Shown here: positions 13,401 to 25,852 of the stretch, one piece after another
Position numbering within the stretch: position 1 is the stretch's first letter
Layout of the letters: each line of letters begins with the position of its first letter
Assembly (NCBI RefSeq): GCF_051401765.1
Contig: NW_027480569.1
Coordinates: forward strand, 186,001 to 250,000
Reading direction: 5' to 3'
DNA: 64,000 nt
Source: Calliopsis andreniformis
Taxonomy: Eukaryota; Arthropoda; Insecta; Hymenoptera; Andrenidae
Notes under the pieces: model-generated
Databases searched by the model: none
Seen by the model: only the letters and a program-made list of their open reading frames with translations
Told to the model about the DNA's origin: nothing
Position numbers and translations under genes: made by a program

Positions 13401-15145
13401 TAGAAGGTTGAGGATTGAGGATTGAGGATTGAGGAATGACGACTGAAGGCTGAGTATTGAGGATTGAAGATTGAGGATAGAGTATTGTGTACTGAGGATG
13501 GAGGATGATGGCTGAGGGCTGAGGATTGAGGATTGAGAAATGAGGATTGCGGATTGAGGATTGAAATTGAGGATTGGGTATTGACGATTGAAGAATGAGG
13601 GTTGAGGAATTAGGATTGAGGATTGAGGATTGAGGATTGAAGATTGAGGGTTGGGTATTGAGGATAGAAGAATGAGGATTGAGGATTGAGGATAGAGGAT
13701 TGAGGATTGAAGATTGAGTGTTGAGGATTGAAGATTGAGGATTGAGGATTGAGTATTGAGGATTGAAGATTGAGTATTGAGGATTGAAGATTGAGGATTG
13801 AGTATTGAGGATTGAGGATTCAGGGTTGAAGATTGAGGATTGAGGATTGAGGATTGAGGATTGAGGATTGAGGATTGAAGATTGAATATTGATGATTGAA
13901 TATTGATGATTGAATATTGAGGACTGAGGATTGAGGGTTGTGGATTGAGGGAGAGGATTGAATATTTATGTTTGAGGTCTGAGGATTAAGGATTGAGGAT
14001 TGAGAATTGAGGATTGAGGATTGAGGATTGAAGATTGAGGATTGGGTATTTAGGATTGAAGAATGAGGATTGAGGATTGAGGTTTGAGGATTGAGGATTG
14101 AAGATTGAGTATTGATGATTGAATATTGAGGATTGAGGATTGAGGTTTGAGGATTGAGGATGAAGACTGAGGGTTGAGGATTGAGGTTTCAGGAACGAGG
14201 ATTGAGGTTGAGGATTGAGGACTGAGGATTGACGATTGAGTATTGAAGATTGAGGATTGATGACTGAGGATTGACGACTGAGAATTGAGGATTGAGGATT
14301 GCTGATTGAAGATTGAGTATTGAGGATTGAATATTGCGGATTGAGGATTGAGGATTGAGGATTGAGGATTGAGGATTGAGGATTGAGGATTGAGGATTAA
14401 GGATTGAGGATTGAGGATTGAGGATTGAGAATTGAGGATTGAGGATTGAAGATTGAGTATTGATGATTGAATATTGAGGATTGAGGATTGAGGATTGAGG
14501 ATTGAAGATTGAGTATTGAGTATTGAAGGTTGAGGATTGTGGATTGAGGATTAAGGATTGTGGATGGAATATTGTAGATTGAGTATTGATACCTGAGGAT
14601 TGAGGATTGAGGATTGAGGATTGAGGATTCAGGATTGAAGGTTGAGTATTGAGGATTGAAGATTGAGGATTGAAGAATGAGTATTGATGATTGAATATTG
14701 AGGATTGAGTATTGAGGATTGAGGATTGAGGATTGGGTATTGAGGATTGAGTATTGAGGATTGAGGATTGAGGTTTGAGGATTGAGGATTGAAGATTGAG
14801 TATTGGTGATTGAATATTGAGGATTGAGGGTTGAGGTTTGAGGATTGAGGATTGGGTATTGAGGATTGAGGAATGAGGATTGAGAATTGAGGTTTGAGGA
14901 TTGAGGATTGCAGATTGAGTATTGAGGATTGAAGATTGAGGATTGAGGATTGAGGATTGAGAATTGAGAATTGAGTATGAGGACTGAGGGTTGAGGATTG
15001 AGGTTTGAGGAATGAGGACTGAGGGTTGGGGAATGAGGATTGAGGATTGAGGATTGAGGATTGAGCATTGAAGGTTGAGTATTGATGCCTGAGGATTGAG
15101 GATTGAGGATTGATGATTGAGGATCGAGGATTGAAGATTGAGAAT
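7481..15145. repeat. Higher-order repeat, copy B (about 8-kb unit)
   Basis: This is the second copy of the 8-kb unit, starting at ATGACGATTGAAGG. From about 9555 to 15145 it aligns to copy A at a constant offset of 8014 bp, which implies very few indels over 5.6 kb. It keeps a 544-bp segment missing from copy A. Alpha blocks lie at 7481 and 13436. The offset of 8014 is not a multiple of seven because the unit contains several 6-bp heptamer variants. Past about 15145 the order changes to that of the 15146-16754 block. Confidence 0.9.
9001..9544. repeat. 544-bp segment present in copy B, absent in copy A
   Basis: The A-to-B offset jumps from 7470 to 8014 across copy A position 1531-1540, so copy B has about 544 additional bases here. 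The segment holds the GATCTAGGATCGG marker at 9304. A similar segment is present in copy C (marker at 18721) and in the Q units. That suggests a deletion in copy A rather than an insertion in B. The exact edges cannot be fixed because both lie in consensus heptamers. Confidence 0.75.
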
Positions 15146-16754
15146 TGAGGATTGAAGATCGAGGATTGTGGATTGAGGATTGAGGATGGAGGATGAGGGC
15201 TGAGGGTTGAGGATTGAGGATTGAGAAATGAGGATTGAGGATTGAGGATTGAAATTGAGGATTGGGTATTGAGGATTGAAGAATGAGGATTGAGGAATTA
15301 GGATTGAGGATTGAGGATTGAGGATTGAAGATTGAGGATTGGGTATTGAGGGTTGAAGAATGAGGATTGAGGATTGAGGATTGAGGATTGAGGATTGAAG
15401 ATTGAGTGTTGAGGATTGAAGATTGAGGATTGAGGATTGAGGATTGAGGATTGAGGATTGAAGATTGAGTATTGAGGATTGAAGATTGAGGATTGAGTAT
15501 TGAGGATTGTGGATTCAGGTTTGAAGATTGAGGATTGAGGATTGAGGATTGAGGATTGAGGATTGCGGATTGAAGATTGAGGATTGGGTATTTAGGATTG
15601 AAGAATGAGGATTGAGGATTGAGGTTTGAGGATTGAGGATTGAAGATTGAGTATTGATGATTGAATATTGAGGGCTGAGGATTGAGGTTTGAGGATTGAG
15701 TGTGAAGACTGAGGGTTGAGGATTGAGGTTTGAGGAACGAGGATTGAGGATTGAGGATTGAGGACTAAGGATTGACGATTGAGTATTGAAGATTGAGGAT
15801 TGATGACTGAGGATTGACGACTGAGAATTGAGGATTGAGGATTGATGATTGAAGATTGAGTATTGAGGATTGAATATTGAGGATTGAGGATTGAGGATTG
15901 AGGATTGAGGATTGAGGATTGAGGATTGAGGATTGAAGATTGAGTATTGAGTATTGAAGGTTGAGGATTGTGGATTGAGGATTAAGGATTGTGGATTGAA
16001 TATTGTAGATTGAGTATTGATGCCTGAGGATTGAGGATTGAGGATTGAGGATTGATGCCTGAGGATTGAGTATCGAGGATTGAGGATTGAGGATTGGAGA
16101 TTGATTATTGAGGATTGAAGATTGAGGATTGAGGATTGAGGATTGAGAATTGAGAATTGAGTGTGATGACTGAAGGTTGAGGATTGAGGTTTGAGGAATG
16201 AGGATTGAGTGTTGGGTAATGAGGATTGAGGATTGAGGATTGAGGATTGAGCATTGAAGATTGAGTATTGATGCCTGAGGATTGAGGATTGAGGATTGAT
16301 GATTGAGGATCGAGGATTGAAGATTGAGAATTGAGGATTGAAGATTGAAGATTGAGGATTGAGGATTGAAGATTGAGTATTGAGGATTGAAGATTGAGGA
16401 TTGAAGATTGAGTATTGATGATTGAATATTGAGGATTGAGGGTTGAGGATTGAGGATTGAGGATTGGGTATTGAGGATTGAGGAATGAGGATTGAGGATT
16501 GAGGTTTGAGGATTGAGGATTGCAGATTGAGTGTTGAGCATATAAGGTTGAGGATTGAGGATTGAGGATTGAGGAATGACGATTGAAGGCTGAGTATTGA
16601 GGATTGAAGATTGAGGATAGAGTATTGTGTACTGAGGATGGAGGATGATGGCTGAGGGCTGAGGATTGAGGATTGAGAAATGAGGATTGCGGATTGAGGA
16701 TTGAAATTGAGGATTGGGTATTGACGATTGAAGAATGAGGGTTGAGGAATTAGG
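15146..16754. repeat. Block shared with 45.2-46.85 kb
   Basis: This region aligns to 45244-46852 at a distance of 30098 bp, anchored by GGATGAGGGC (15191 and 45289) and by the alpha start (16576 and 46674). Similarity also extends left into the end of copy B with a one-heptamer indel. It is a long-range duplication within the same array, not an adjacent tandem copy. Confidence 0.8.
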
Positions 16755-17612
16755 ATTGAGGATTGAGGATTGAGGATTGAGGATTGAGGATTGAAGATTG
16801 AGTATTGAGTATTGAAGGTTGAGGATTGTGGATTGAGGATTAAGGATTGTGGATTGAATATTGTAGATTGAGTATTGATGCCTGAGGATTGAGGATTGAG
16901 GATTGAGGATTGATGCCTGAGGATTGAGTATCGAGGATTGAGGATTGAGGATTGGAGATTGATTATTGAGGATTGAAGATTGAGGATTGAGGATTGAGGA
17001 TTGAGAATTGAGAATTGAGTGTGATGACTGAAGGTTGAGGATTGAGGTTTGAGGAATGAGGATTGAGTGTTGGGTAATGAGGATTGAGGATTGAGGATTG
17101 AGGATTGAGCATTGAAGATTGAGTATTGATGCCTGAGGATTGAGGATTGAGGATTGATGATTGAGGATCGAGGATTGAAGATTGAGAATTGAGGATTGAA
17201 GATTGAAGATTGAGGATTGAGGATTGAAGATTGAGTATTGAGGATTGAAGATTGAGGATTGAAGATTGAGTATTGATGATTGAATATTGAGGATTGAGGG
17301 TTGAGGATTGAGGATTGAGGATTGGGTATTGAGGATTGAGGAATGAGGATTGAGGATTGAGGTTTGAGGATTGAGGATTGCAGATTGAGTGTTGAGGATA
17401 GAAGGTTGAGGATTGAGGATTGAGGATTGAGGAATGACGATTGAAGGCTGAGTATTGAGGATTGAAGATTGAGGATAGAGTATTGTGTACTGAGGATGGA
17501 GGATGATGGCTGAGGGCTGAGGATTGAGGATTGAGAAATGAGGATTGCGGATTGAGGATTGAAATTGAGGATTGGGTATTGACGATTGAAGAATGAGGGT
17601 TGAGGAATTAGG
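15897..17612. repeat. 858-bp tandem duplication
   Basis: About 15897-16754 is repeated directly as 16755-17612. Anchors 858 bp apart are GTATTGAAGG (15951 and 16809) and the alpha start (16576 and 17434). One visible difference is GAGCATATAAGG in the first copy against GAGGATAGAAGG in the second. The edges lie in consensus GAGGATT runs, as expected for unequal exchange. Confidence 0.85.
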
Positions 17613-20600
17613 ATTGAGGATTGAGGATTGAGGATTGAAGATTGAGGGTTGGGTATTGAGGATAGAAGAATGAGGATTGAGGATTGAGGATAGAGGATTG
17701 AGGATTGAAGATTGAGTGTTGAGGATTGAAGATTGAGGATTGAGGATTGAGGATTGAGGATTGAAGATTGAGTATTGAGGATTGAAGATTGAGGATTGAG
17801 TATTGAGGATTGAGGATTCAGGGTTGAAGATTGAGGATTGAGGATTGAGGATTGAGGATTGTGGATTGAGGATTGAAGATTGAATATTGATGGTTGAATA
17901 TTGATGATTGAATATTGAGGACTGAGGATTGAGGGTTGTGGATTGAGGAAGAGGATTGAATATTTATGTTTGAGGTCTGAGGATTAAGGATTGAGGAATT
18001 ACGATTGAGGATTGAGGATTGAGGATTGAAGATTGAGGATTGGGTATTGAGGATTGAAGAATGAGGATTGAGGATTGAGGATTGGGGATTGAGGATTGAA
18101 GATTAGTGTTGAGGATTGAAGATTGAGGATTGAGGATTGAGGATTAAGGATTGAGGATTGAAGATTGGGTATTGAGGATTGAAGATTGAGGATTGAGTAT
18201 TGAGGATTGCGGATTCGGGATTGAAAATTGGGGATTGAGGATCGAGGATTGAGGATTGAGGATTGAGGATTGAAGATTGAATATTGATGATTGAATATTG
18301 AGGACTGAGGATTGAGGGTTGTGGATTGAGGACGAGGGCTGAGGGTAGAATATTGATGTTTGAGGTCTGAGTATTAAGGATTGAGGATTGAGAATTGAGG
18401 ATTGAGGATTGAGGATTGAAGATTGAGGATTGGGTATTTAGGATTGAAGAATGAGGATTGAGGATTGAGGTTTGAGTATTGAGGATTGAGGATTGATGAT
18501 TGAGTATTGTCGACTGAATATTGAGGATTGAGGATTGAGGTTTGAGGATTGAGGACGAGGACTGACGGTTGAGGATTGAGGTTAGAGGATTGAGGATTGG
18601 GGATTGAGGACTGAGGATTGAGGATTGAGGACTGAGGATTGAGCATTGAGGATTGAAGATTGATGACTGGGGATTGAGGATTGAATATTGAGGATTAACG
18701 ATTGAAGATTGGGGATTGAGGATCTAGGATCGGAGATTGATTATTGAGGATTGAAGATTGAGGATTGACGATTGAGGATTGAGAATTGAGAATTGAGGAT
18801 GAGGACTGAGGGTTGAGGATTGAGGTTTGAGGAATGAGGATTGATGGTTGAGGATTGAGGATTGAGGATTGAGGATTGAGGATTGAGGATTGAGTATTGA
18901 AGATTGAGTATTGATACCTGAGGATTGAGGATTGAGGATTGAGGATTGAGGATTGAGGATTGAAGATTGAGTATTGGGGATTGAAGATTGAGGATTGAGG
19001 GTTGAGGATTGAGGATTGAGGATGGAGAATGAGGACTGACGGTTGAGGATTGAGGTTTGAGGATTGAAGATTGAGGACTGAGGACTGAGGATTGAGGATT
19101 GAGGATTGAGCATTGAGGATTGAAGATTGAGTACTGGGGATTCGGGATTGCAGATTGAGGACTAAGGATTGAAGATAGAGTATTGAGGATTGAAGATAGA
19201 GGATTGAGTATTGAGGATTGAGGATTCAGGGTTGAAAATTGAGGATTGAGGATTGAGGATTGAGGATTGAGGATTGAGGATTGAAGATTGAATGTTGATG
19301 ATTGAATATTGAGGACTGAGGATTGAGGGTTGTGGTTTGAGGACGAGGACTGAGGGTTGAATATTGATGTTTGAGGTCTGAGGATTAAGGATTGAGGATT
19401 GAGAATTGAGGATTGAGGATTGAGGATTGGAAATTGAGGATTGGGTATTTAGGATTGAAGAATGAGGATTGAGGATTGAGGTTTGAGGATTGAGGATTGA
19501 AGATTGAGTATTGAGGATTGAATATTCAGGATTGATGATTGAGGTTTGAGGATTGAGGACGAGGACTGACGGTTGAGGATTGAGGTTTGAGGATTAAGGA
19601 TTGGGGATTGAGGACTGAGGATTGAGGATTGAGGATTGAGCATTGAGGATTGAAGATTGATGACTGGGGATTGAGGATTGAAGATTGAGGATTAACGATT
19701 GAAGGTTGGGGATTGAGGACCTAGGATCGGAGATTGATTATTGAGGATTGAAGATTGAGGATTGAGGATTGAGGATTCAGAATTGAGAATTGAGGATGAG
19801 GACTGAGGGTTGAGGATTGAGGTTTGAGGAATGAGGATTGAGGATTGAGGATTGAGGATTGAGGATTGAAGATTGAAGATTGAGTATTGATGATTGAATA
19901 TTGAGGATTGAGGATTGAGGTTTGAGGATTGAGGATTGATGTTTGAGGATTGAAGATTGAGGATTGAGGATTGAGGATTGAGGAATGAGGATTGAAGATT
20001 GAGTATTGAGGATTGAAGATTGAGGATAGAGGATTGAGTACTGAGGATGGACGTTGAGGGCTGAGGGTTGAGGGTTGAGGATTGAGAAATGAGGATTGAG
20101 GATTGAGGATAGAAATTGAGGATTGGGTATTGAGGATTGAAGAATGAGGATTGAGGAATTAGGATTGAGGATTGAGGATTGAGGACTGAAGATTGAGGAT
20201 TGGGTATTGAGGATTGAAGAATGAGGATTGAGGATTGAGGATTGAGGATTGAGGATTGAAGATTGAGTGTTGAGGATTGAAAATTGAGGATTGAGGATTG
20301 ACGACTGAGGATTGAGGGTTGAAGATTGAGTATTGAGGATTGAAGATTGAGGATTGAGTATTGAGGATTCAGGGTTGAAGACCGAGGATTGAGGATTGAG
20401 GATTGAGGATTGAGGATTGAGGAATGAAGATTGAATATTTATGATTGTATATTGAGGACTGAGGATTGAGGGTTGTGGATTGAGGACGAGGACTGAGGGT
20501 TGAATATTGATGTTTGAGGTCTGAGGATTAAGGATTGAGGATTGAGAATTGAGGATTGAGGATTGAGGTTTGAAGATTAAGGATTGGGTATTTAGGATTG

Positions 20601-22300
20601 AAGAATGTGGATTGAGGATTGAGGTTTGAGGATTGGGTATTGAAGATTGAGTATTGATGATTGAATATTGAGGATTGAGGATTGAGGTTTGAGGATTGAG
20701 GATGAATACTGAGGGTTGAGGATTGAGGTTTGAGGAACGATGATTGAGAATTGAGGATTGAGAACTAAGGATTGACGATTGAGTATTGAAGATTGAGGAT
20801 TGATGACTGAGGATTGACGACTGAGAATTGAGGATTGAGGATTGATGATTGAAGGTTGAGTATTGAGGATTGAACATTGCGGATTGAGGATTGAGGATTG
20901 AGGATTGAGGATTGAGGATTGAGGATTGAGGATTGCGGATTGAGGATTGAGGATTGAGGATTGAGGATTGAGAATTGAGGATTGAGGATTGAGGATTGAA
21001 GATTGAGTATTGATGATTGAATATTGAGGATTGAGGATTGAGGATTGAGGATTGAAGATTGAGTATTGAGGATTGAAGATTGAGGATTGAGTATTGAGGA
21101 TTGAGGATTCAGGGTTGAACATTGAGGATTGAGGATTGAGGATTGAGGATTGAGGATTGAGGATTGGGTGTTTAGTGTTGAAGAATGAGGATTGAGGATT
21201 GAGGTTTGAGGATTGAGGATTGAAGATTGAGTATTGATGATTGAATATTGACGGTTGAGTATTGAGGTTTGAGGATTGAGGATGAAGACTGAGGGTTGAG
21301 GATTGAGGTTTGAGGAACGAGGATCGAGGATTGAGGATTGAGGACTAAGGATTGACGATTGAGTATTGAAGATTGAGGATTGATGACTGAGAATTGACGA
21401 CTGAGAATTGAGGATTGAGGATTGATGATTGAAGATTGAGTATTGAGGATTGAATATTGAGGATTGAGGATTGAGGATTGAGGATTGAGGATTGAGGATT
21501 GAGGATTGAAGATTGAGTATTGAGTATTGAAGGTTGGGGATTGTGGATTGAATATTGTAGATTGAGTATTGATGCCTGAGGATTGAGGATTGAGGATTGT
21601 GGATTGAATATTTTAGATTGAGTATTGGTGCCTGAGGATTGAGGAATGAGGATTGAGGATTGAGGATTGAGGATTGAAGGTTGAGTATTGAGGATTGAAG
21701 ATTGAGGATTCAAGATTGAGTATTGATGATTGAATATTGAGGATTGAGGATTGAGGATTGAGGATTGAGGATTGGGTATTGAGAATTGAGTAATGAGGAT
21801 TGAGGATTGAGGTTTGAGTATTGGGGATTGCAGATTGAGTATTGGCGATTGAAGATTGAGGATTGAGGATTGAGGATTGAGGAATGAGGATCGAAGATTG
21901 AGTATTGAGGATTGAAGATTGAGGATAGAGGATTGAGTACTGAGGATGGAGGATGAGGGCTGAGGGTTGAAGATTGAGGATTGAGAAATGAGGATTGAGG
22001 ATTGAGGATTGAAATTGAGGATTGGGTATTGAGGATTGAAGAATGAGGGTTGAGAAATTAGGATTGAGGATTGAGGATTGAGGATTGAAGATTGAGGATT
22101 GGGTATTGAGGGTTGAAGAATGGGGATTGAGGATTGAGGATTGGGGATTGAGGACGAGGACTGACGGTAGAGGATTTAGGTTTGAGGATTGAGGATTGAG
22201 GAACGAGGATTGAGGATGAGTGCTAAGGGTCGGGGATTGAGGTTCGACGACTGAGGACTGAGGATTGAGGATTGAGAATTGAGGATTGATGTTTGAGGAT
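17434..22300. repeat. Higher-order repeat, copy C (rearranged)
   Basis: This is a third, edited copy of the front of the 8-kb unit. It follows copy B until about 17990, then skips about 630 bp and resumes at GGAATTAC (17995, matching 8683). The offset to B is then 9312, 9417 near 18646, 9424 near 19643 and 9793 from about 20877. This indicates insertions of about 105 and 370-390 bp. The GACCTAGG marker is at 19718 and TTTTAG at 21611. The match to B fades near 22300. Confidence 0.8.
19870..20600. repeat. Segment shared with 43.15-43.88 kb
   Basis: Words such as GGACGTTGAGGGC occur at the same spacing here and about 23277 bp downstream (ACGTTGAGGG at 20051 and 43328). Neighbouring order also agrees over roughly 700 bp. 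Part of this segment is the extra piece that distinguishes copy C from copy B. Confidence 0.7.
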
Positions 22301-22330
22301 TGAAGATTGAGGATTGAGGATTGAGGATTG

Positions 22331-23159
22331 AGAAATGAGGATTGAAGATTGAGTATTGAGGATTGAAGATTGAGGATAGAGGATAGAGTACTGAGGATGG
22401 AGGATGAGGGCTGAGGGTTGAGGGTTGAGGATTGAGAAATGAGGATTGAGGATTGAGGATAGAAATTGAGGATTGGGTATTGAGGATTGAAGAATGAGGA
22501 TTGAGGAATTAGGATTAAGGATTGAGGATTGAGGACTGAAGATTGAGGATTGGGTATTGAGGATTGAAGAATGAGGATTGAGGATTGAGGATTGAGGATT
22601 GAGGATTGAAGATTGAGTGTTGAGGATTGAAAATTGAGGATTGAGGATTGACGATTGAGGATTGAGGATTAAAGATTGAGTATTGATGATTGAAGATTGA
22701 GGATTGAGTATTGAGGATTCAGGGTTGAAGACTGAGGATTGAGGATTGAGGATTGAGGGTTGAGGATTGAGGATTGAAGATTGAATATTTATGATTGAAT
22801 ATTGAGGACTGAGGATTGAGGGTTGTGGATTGAGGACGAGGACTGAGGGTTGAATATTGATGTTTGAGGTCTGAGGATTAAGGATTGAGGATTGAGAATT
22901 GAGGATTGAGAAATGAGGATTGAAGATTGAGTATTGAGGATTGAAGATTGAGGATAGAGGATTGAGTACTGAGGATGGAGGATGAGGGATGAGGGTTGAG
23001 GGTTGAGGATTGAGAAATGAGGATTGAGGATTGAGGATAGAAATTGAGGATTGGGTATTGAGGATTGAAGAATGAGGATTGAGGAATTAGGATTAAGGAT
23101 TGAGGATTGAGGACTGAAGATTGAGGATTGGGTATCGAGGATTGAAGAATGAGGATTGT
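22331..23159. repeat. 578-bp spaced local duplication
   Basis: About 250 bp starting at AGAAATGAGG (22331-22581) recurs at 22909-23159, 578 bp away. It includes the doubled GAGGGTT GAGGGTT pair and GAATTAGGATTAAGG. The second copy has GAGGGATGAGGG where the first has GAGGGCTGAGGG. Confidence 0.75.
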
Positions 23160-24099
23160 GGATTGAAGATTGAGTATTGATGATTGAATATTGAGGATTG
23201 AGGATTGAGGATTGAGGTTTGAGGATTGAGGATGAAGACTGAGGGTTGAGGATTGAGGTTTGAGGAACGATGATTGAGGATTGAGGATTGAGGACTAAGG
23301 ATTGACGATTGAGTATTGAAGATTGAGGATTGATGACTGAGGATTGACGACTGAGAATTGAGGATTGAGGATTGATGTTTGAAGATTGAGTATTGAGGAT
23401 TGAATATTGCGGATTGAGGATTGAGGATTGAGGATTGAGGATTGAGGATTGAGGATTGAGGATTGAGGATTAAGGATTGAGGATTGAGGATTGAGGATTG
23501 AGAATTGAGGATTGAGGATTGAGGATTGAGGATTGAAGATTGAGTATTGATGATTGAATATTGAGGATTGAGGATTGAGGATTGAGGATTGAAGATTGAG
23601 TATTGAGGATTGAAGATTGAGGATTGAGTATTGAGGATTGAGGATTCAGGGTTGAAGATTGAGGATTGAGGATTGAGGATTGAGGATTGAGGATTGAGGA
23701 TTGGGTGTTTAGTATTGAAGAATGAGGATTGAGGATTGAGGGTTGAGGATTGAGGATTGAAGATTGAGTATTGATGATTGAATATTGAGGGTTGAGGATT
23801 GAGGTTTGAGGATTGAGGATGAAGACTGACGGTTGAGGATTGAGGTTTGAGGAACGAGGATCGAGGGTTGAGGATTGAGGACTAAGGATTGACGATTGAG
23901 TATTGAAGATTGAGGATTGATGACTGAGGATTGACGACTGAGAATTTAGGATTGAGGATTGATGATTGAAGATTGAGTATTGAGGATTGAATATTGAGGA
24001 TTGAGGATTGAGGATTGAGAATTGAGGATTGAGGATTGAGGATTGAAGATTGAGTATTGAGTATTGAAGGTTGAGGATTGTGGATTGACGATTAAGGAT
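23160..24099. repeat. Mosaic heptamer stretch
   Basis: This stretch holds variant strings found in copies A, B and C (GAAGACT followed by GAGGAACGA units, and GAGTATT GATGATT GAATATT triplets) but does not keep a single constant offset to them over more than a few hundred bases. No non-heptamer sequence is seen. Confidence 0.7.
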
Positions 24100-25580
24100 T
24101 GTGGATTGAATATTGTAGATTGAGTTTTGATGCCTGAGGATTGAGGATTGAGGATTGTGGATTGAATATTGTAGATTGAGTACTGATGCCTGAGGATTGA
24201 CGATTGAGGATTGAGGATTGATGATTGAGGATTGAAGGTTGAGTATTGAGGATTGAAGATTGAGTATTCAAGATTGAGTATTGATGATTGAATATTGAGG
24301 ATTGAGGATTGAGGATTGAGGATTGAGGATTGGGTATTGAGGATTAAGTAATGAGGATTGAGGATTGAGGTTTGAGTATTGGGGTTTGCAGATTGAGTAT
24401 TGGCGATTGAAGATTGAGGATTGAGAATTGAGGATTGAGGAATGAGGATCGAAGATTGAGTATTGAGGATCGAAGATTGAGGATAGAGGATTGAGTACTG
24501 AGGATGGAGGATGGGGGCTGAGGGTTGAAGATTGAGGATTGAGAAATGAGGATTGAGGATTGAGGATTGAAATTGAGGATTGGGTATTGAGGATTGAAGA
24601 ATGAGGATTGAGGAATTAGGACTGAGGATTGAGGGTTGTGGATTGAGGAAGAGGATTGAATATTTATGTTTGAGGTCTGAGGATTAAGGCTTGAGGATTG
24701 AGAATTGAGGATTGAGGATTGAGGATTGAAGATTGAGTATTGGGTATTTAGGATTGAAGAATGAGGATTGAGGATTGAGGTTTGAGGATTGAGGATTGAA
24801 GATTGAGTATTGATGATTGAATATTGAGGATTGAGGATTGAGGTTTGAGGATTGAGGATGAAGACTGAGGGTTGAGGATTGAGGTTTGAGGAACGAGGAT
24901 TGAGGTTGAGGATTGAGGACTAAGGATTGACGATTGAGTATTGAAGATTGAGGATTGATGACTGAGGATTGACGACTGAGAATTGAGGATTGAGGATTGC
25001 TGATTGAAGATTGAGTATTGAGGATTGAATATTGCGGATTGAGGATTGAGGATTAAGTATTGTGGATTGAATATTGTAGATTGAGTTTTGATGCCTGAGG
25101 ATTGAGGATTGAGGATTGTTGATTGAATATAGTAGATTGAGTATTGATGCCTGAGGATTGAGGATTGAGGATTGAGGATTGAGGATTGAGGATTGAAGGT
25201 TGAGTATTGAGGATTGAAGATTGAGTATTCAAGATTGAGTATTGATGATTGAATATTGAGGATTGAGGATTGAGGATTGAGGATTGAGGATTGGGGATTG
25301 AGGATTGAGTAATGAGGATTGAGGATTGAGGTTTGAGTATTGGGGATTGCAGATTGAGTATTGGCGACTGAAGATTGAGGATTGAGGATTGAGGATTGAG
25401 GAATGAGGATCGAAGATTGAGTATTGAGGATTGAAGATTGAGGATAGAGGATTGAGTACTGAGGATGGAGGATGAGGGCTGAGGGTTGAAGATTGAGGAT
25501 TGAGAAATGAGGATTGAGGATTGAGGATTGAAATTGAGGATTGGGTATTGAGGAATGAAGAATGAGGATTGAGGAATTAG
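24100..25580. repeat. 961-bp tandem duplication
   Basis: GAGTTTTGATGCC occurs at 24122 and 25083, and GTATTCAAG at 24264 and 25225. Both pairs are 961 bp apart. About 500 bp after each start agree, so this is a tandem duplication with a truncated second copy. Between them (about 24620-25060) lies an alpha-type segment with TATTTATG at 24661. Confidence 0.75.
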
Positions 25581-25852
25581 GATTGAAGATGGAGGATTGA
25601 GGATTGAAGATTGAGGATTGGGTATTGAGGATTGAAGAATGAGGATTGAGGATTGAGGATTGGGGATTGAGGATTGAAGATTGAGTGTTGAGGATTGAAG
25701 ATTGAGGATTGAGGATTGAGGATTGAGGATTGAAGATTGAGTATTGAGGATTGAAGATTGAGGATTGAGTATTGAGGATTGAGGATTCAGGATTGAAGAT
25801 TGAGGATTGAGGATTGAGGATTGGGGATTGAGGATTGAGGATTGAAGATTGA
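25581..25852. repeat. Mosaic heptamer linker
   Basis: This is ordinary variant heptamers similar to the pre-TATTTATG part of alpha blocks. I see no gene or unique sequence. Confidence 0.65.
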
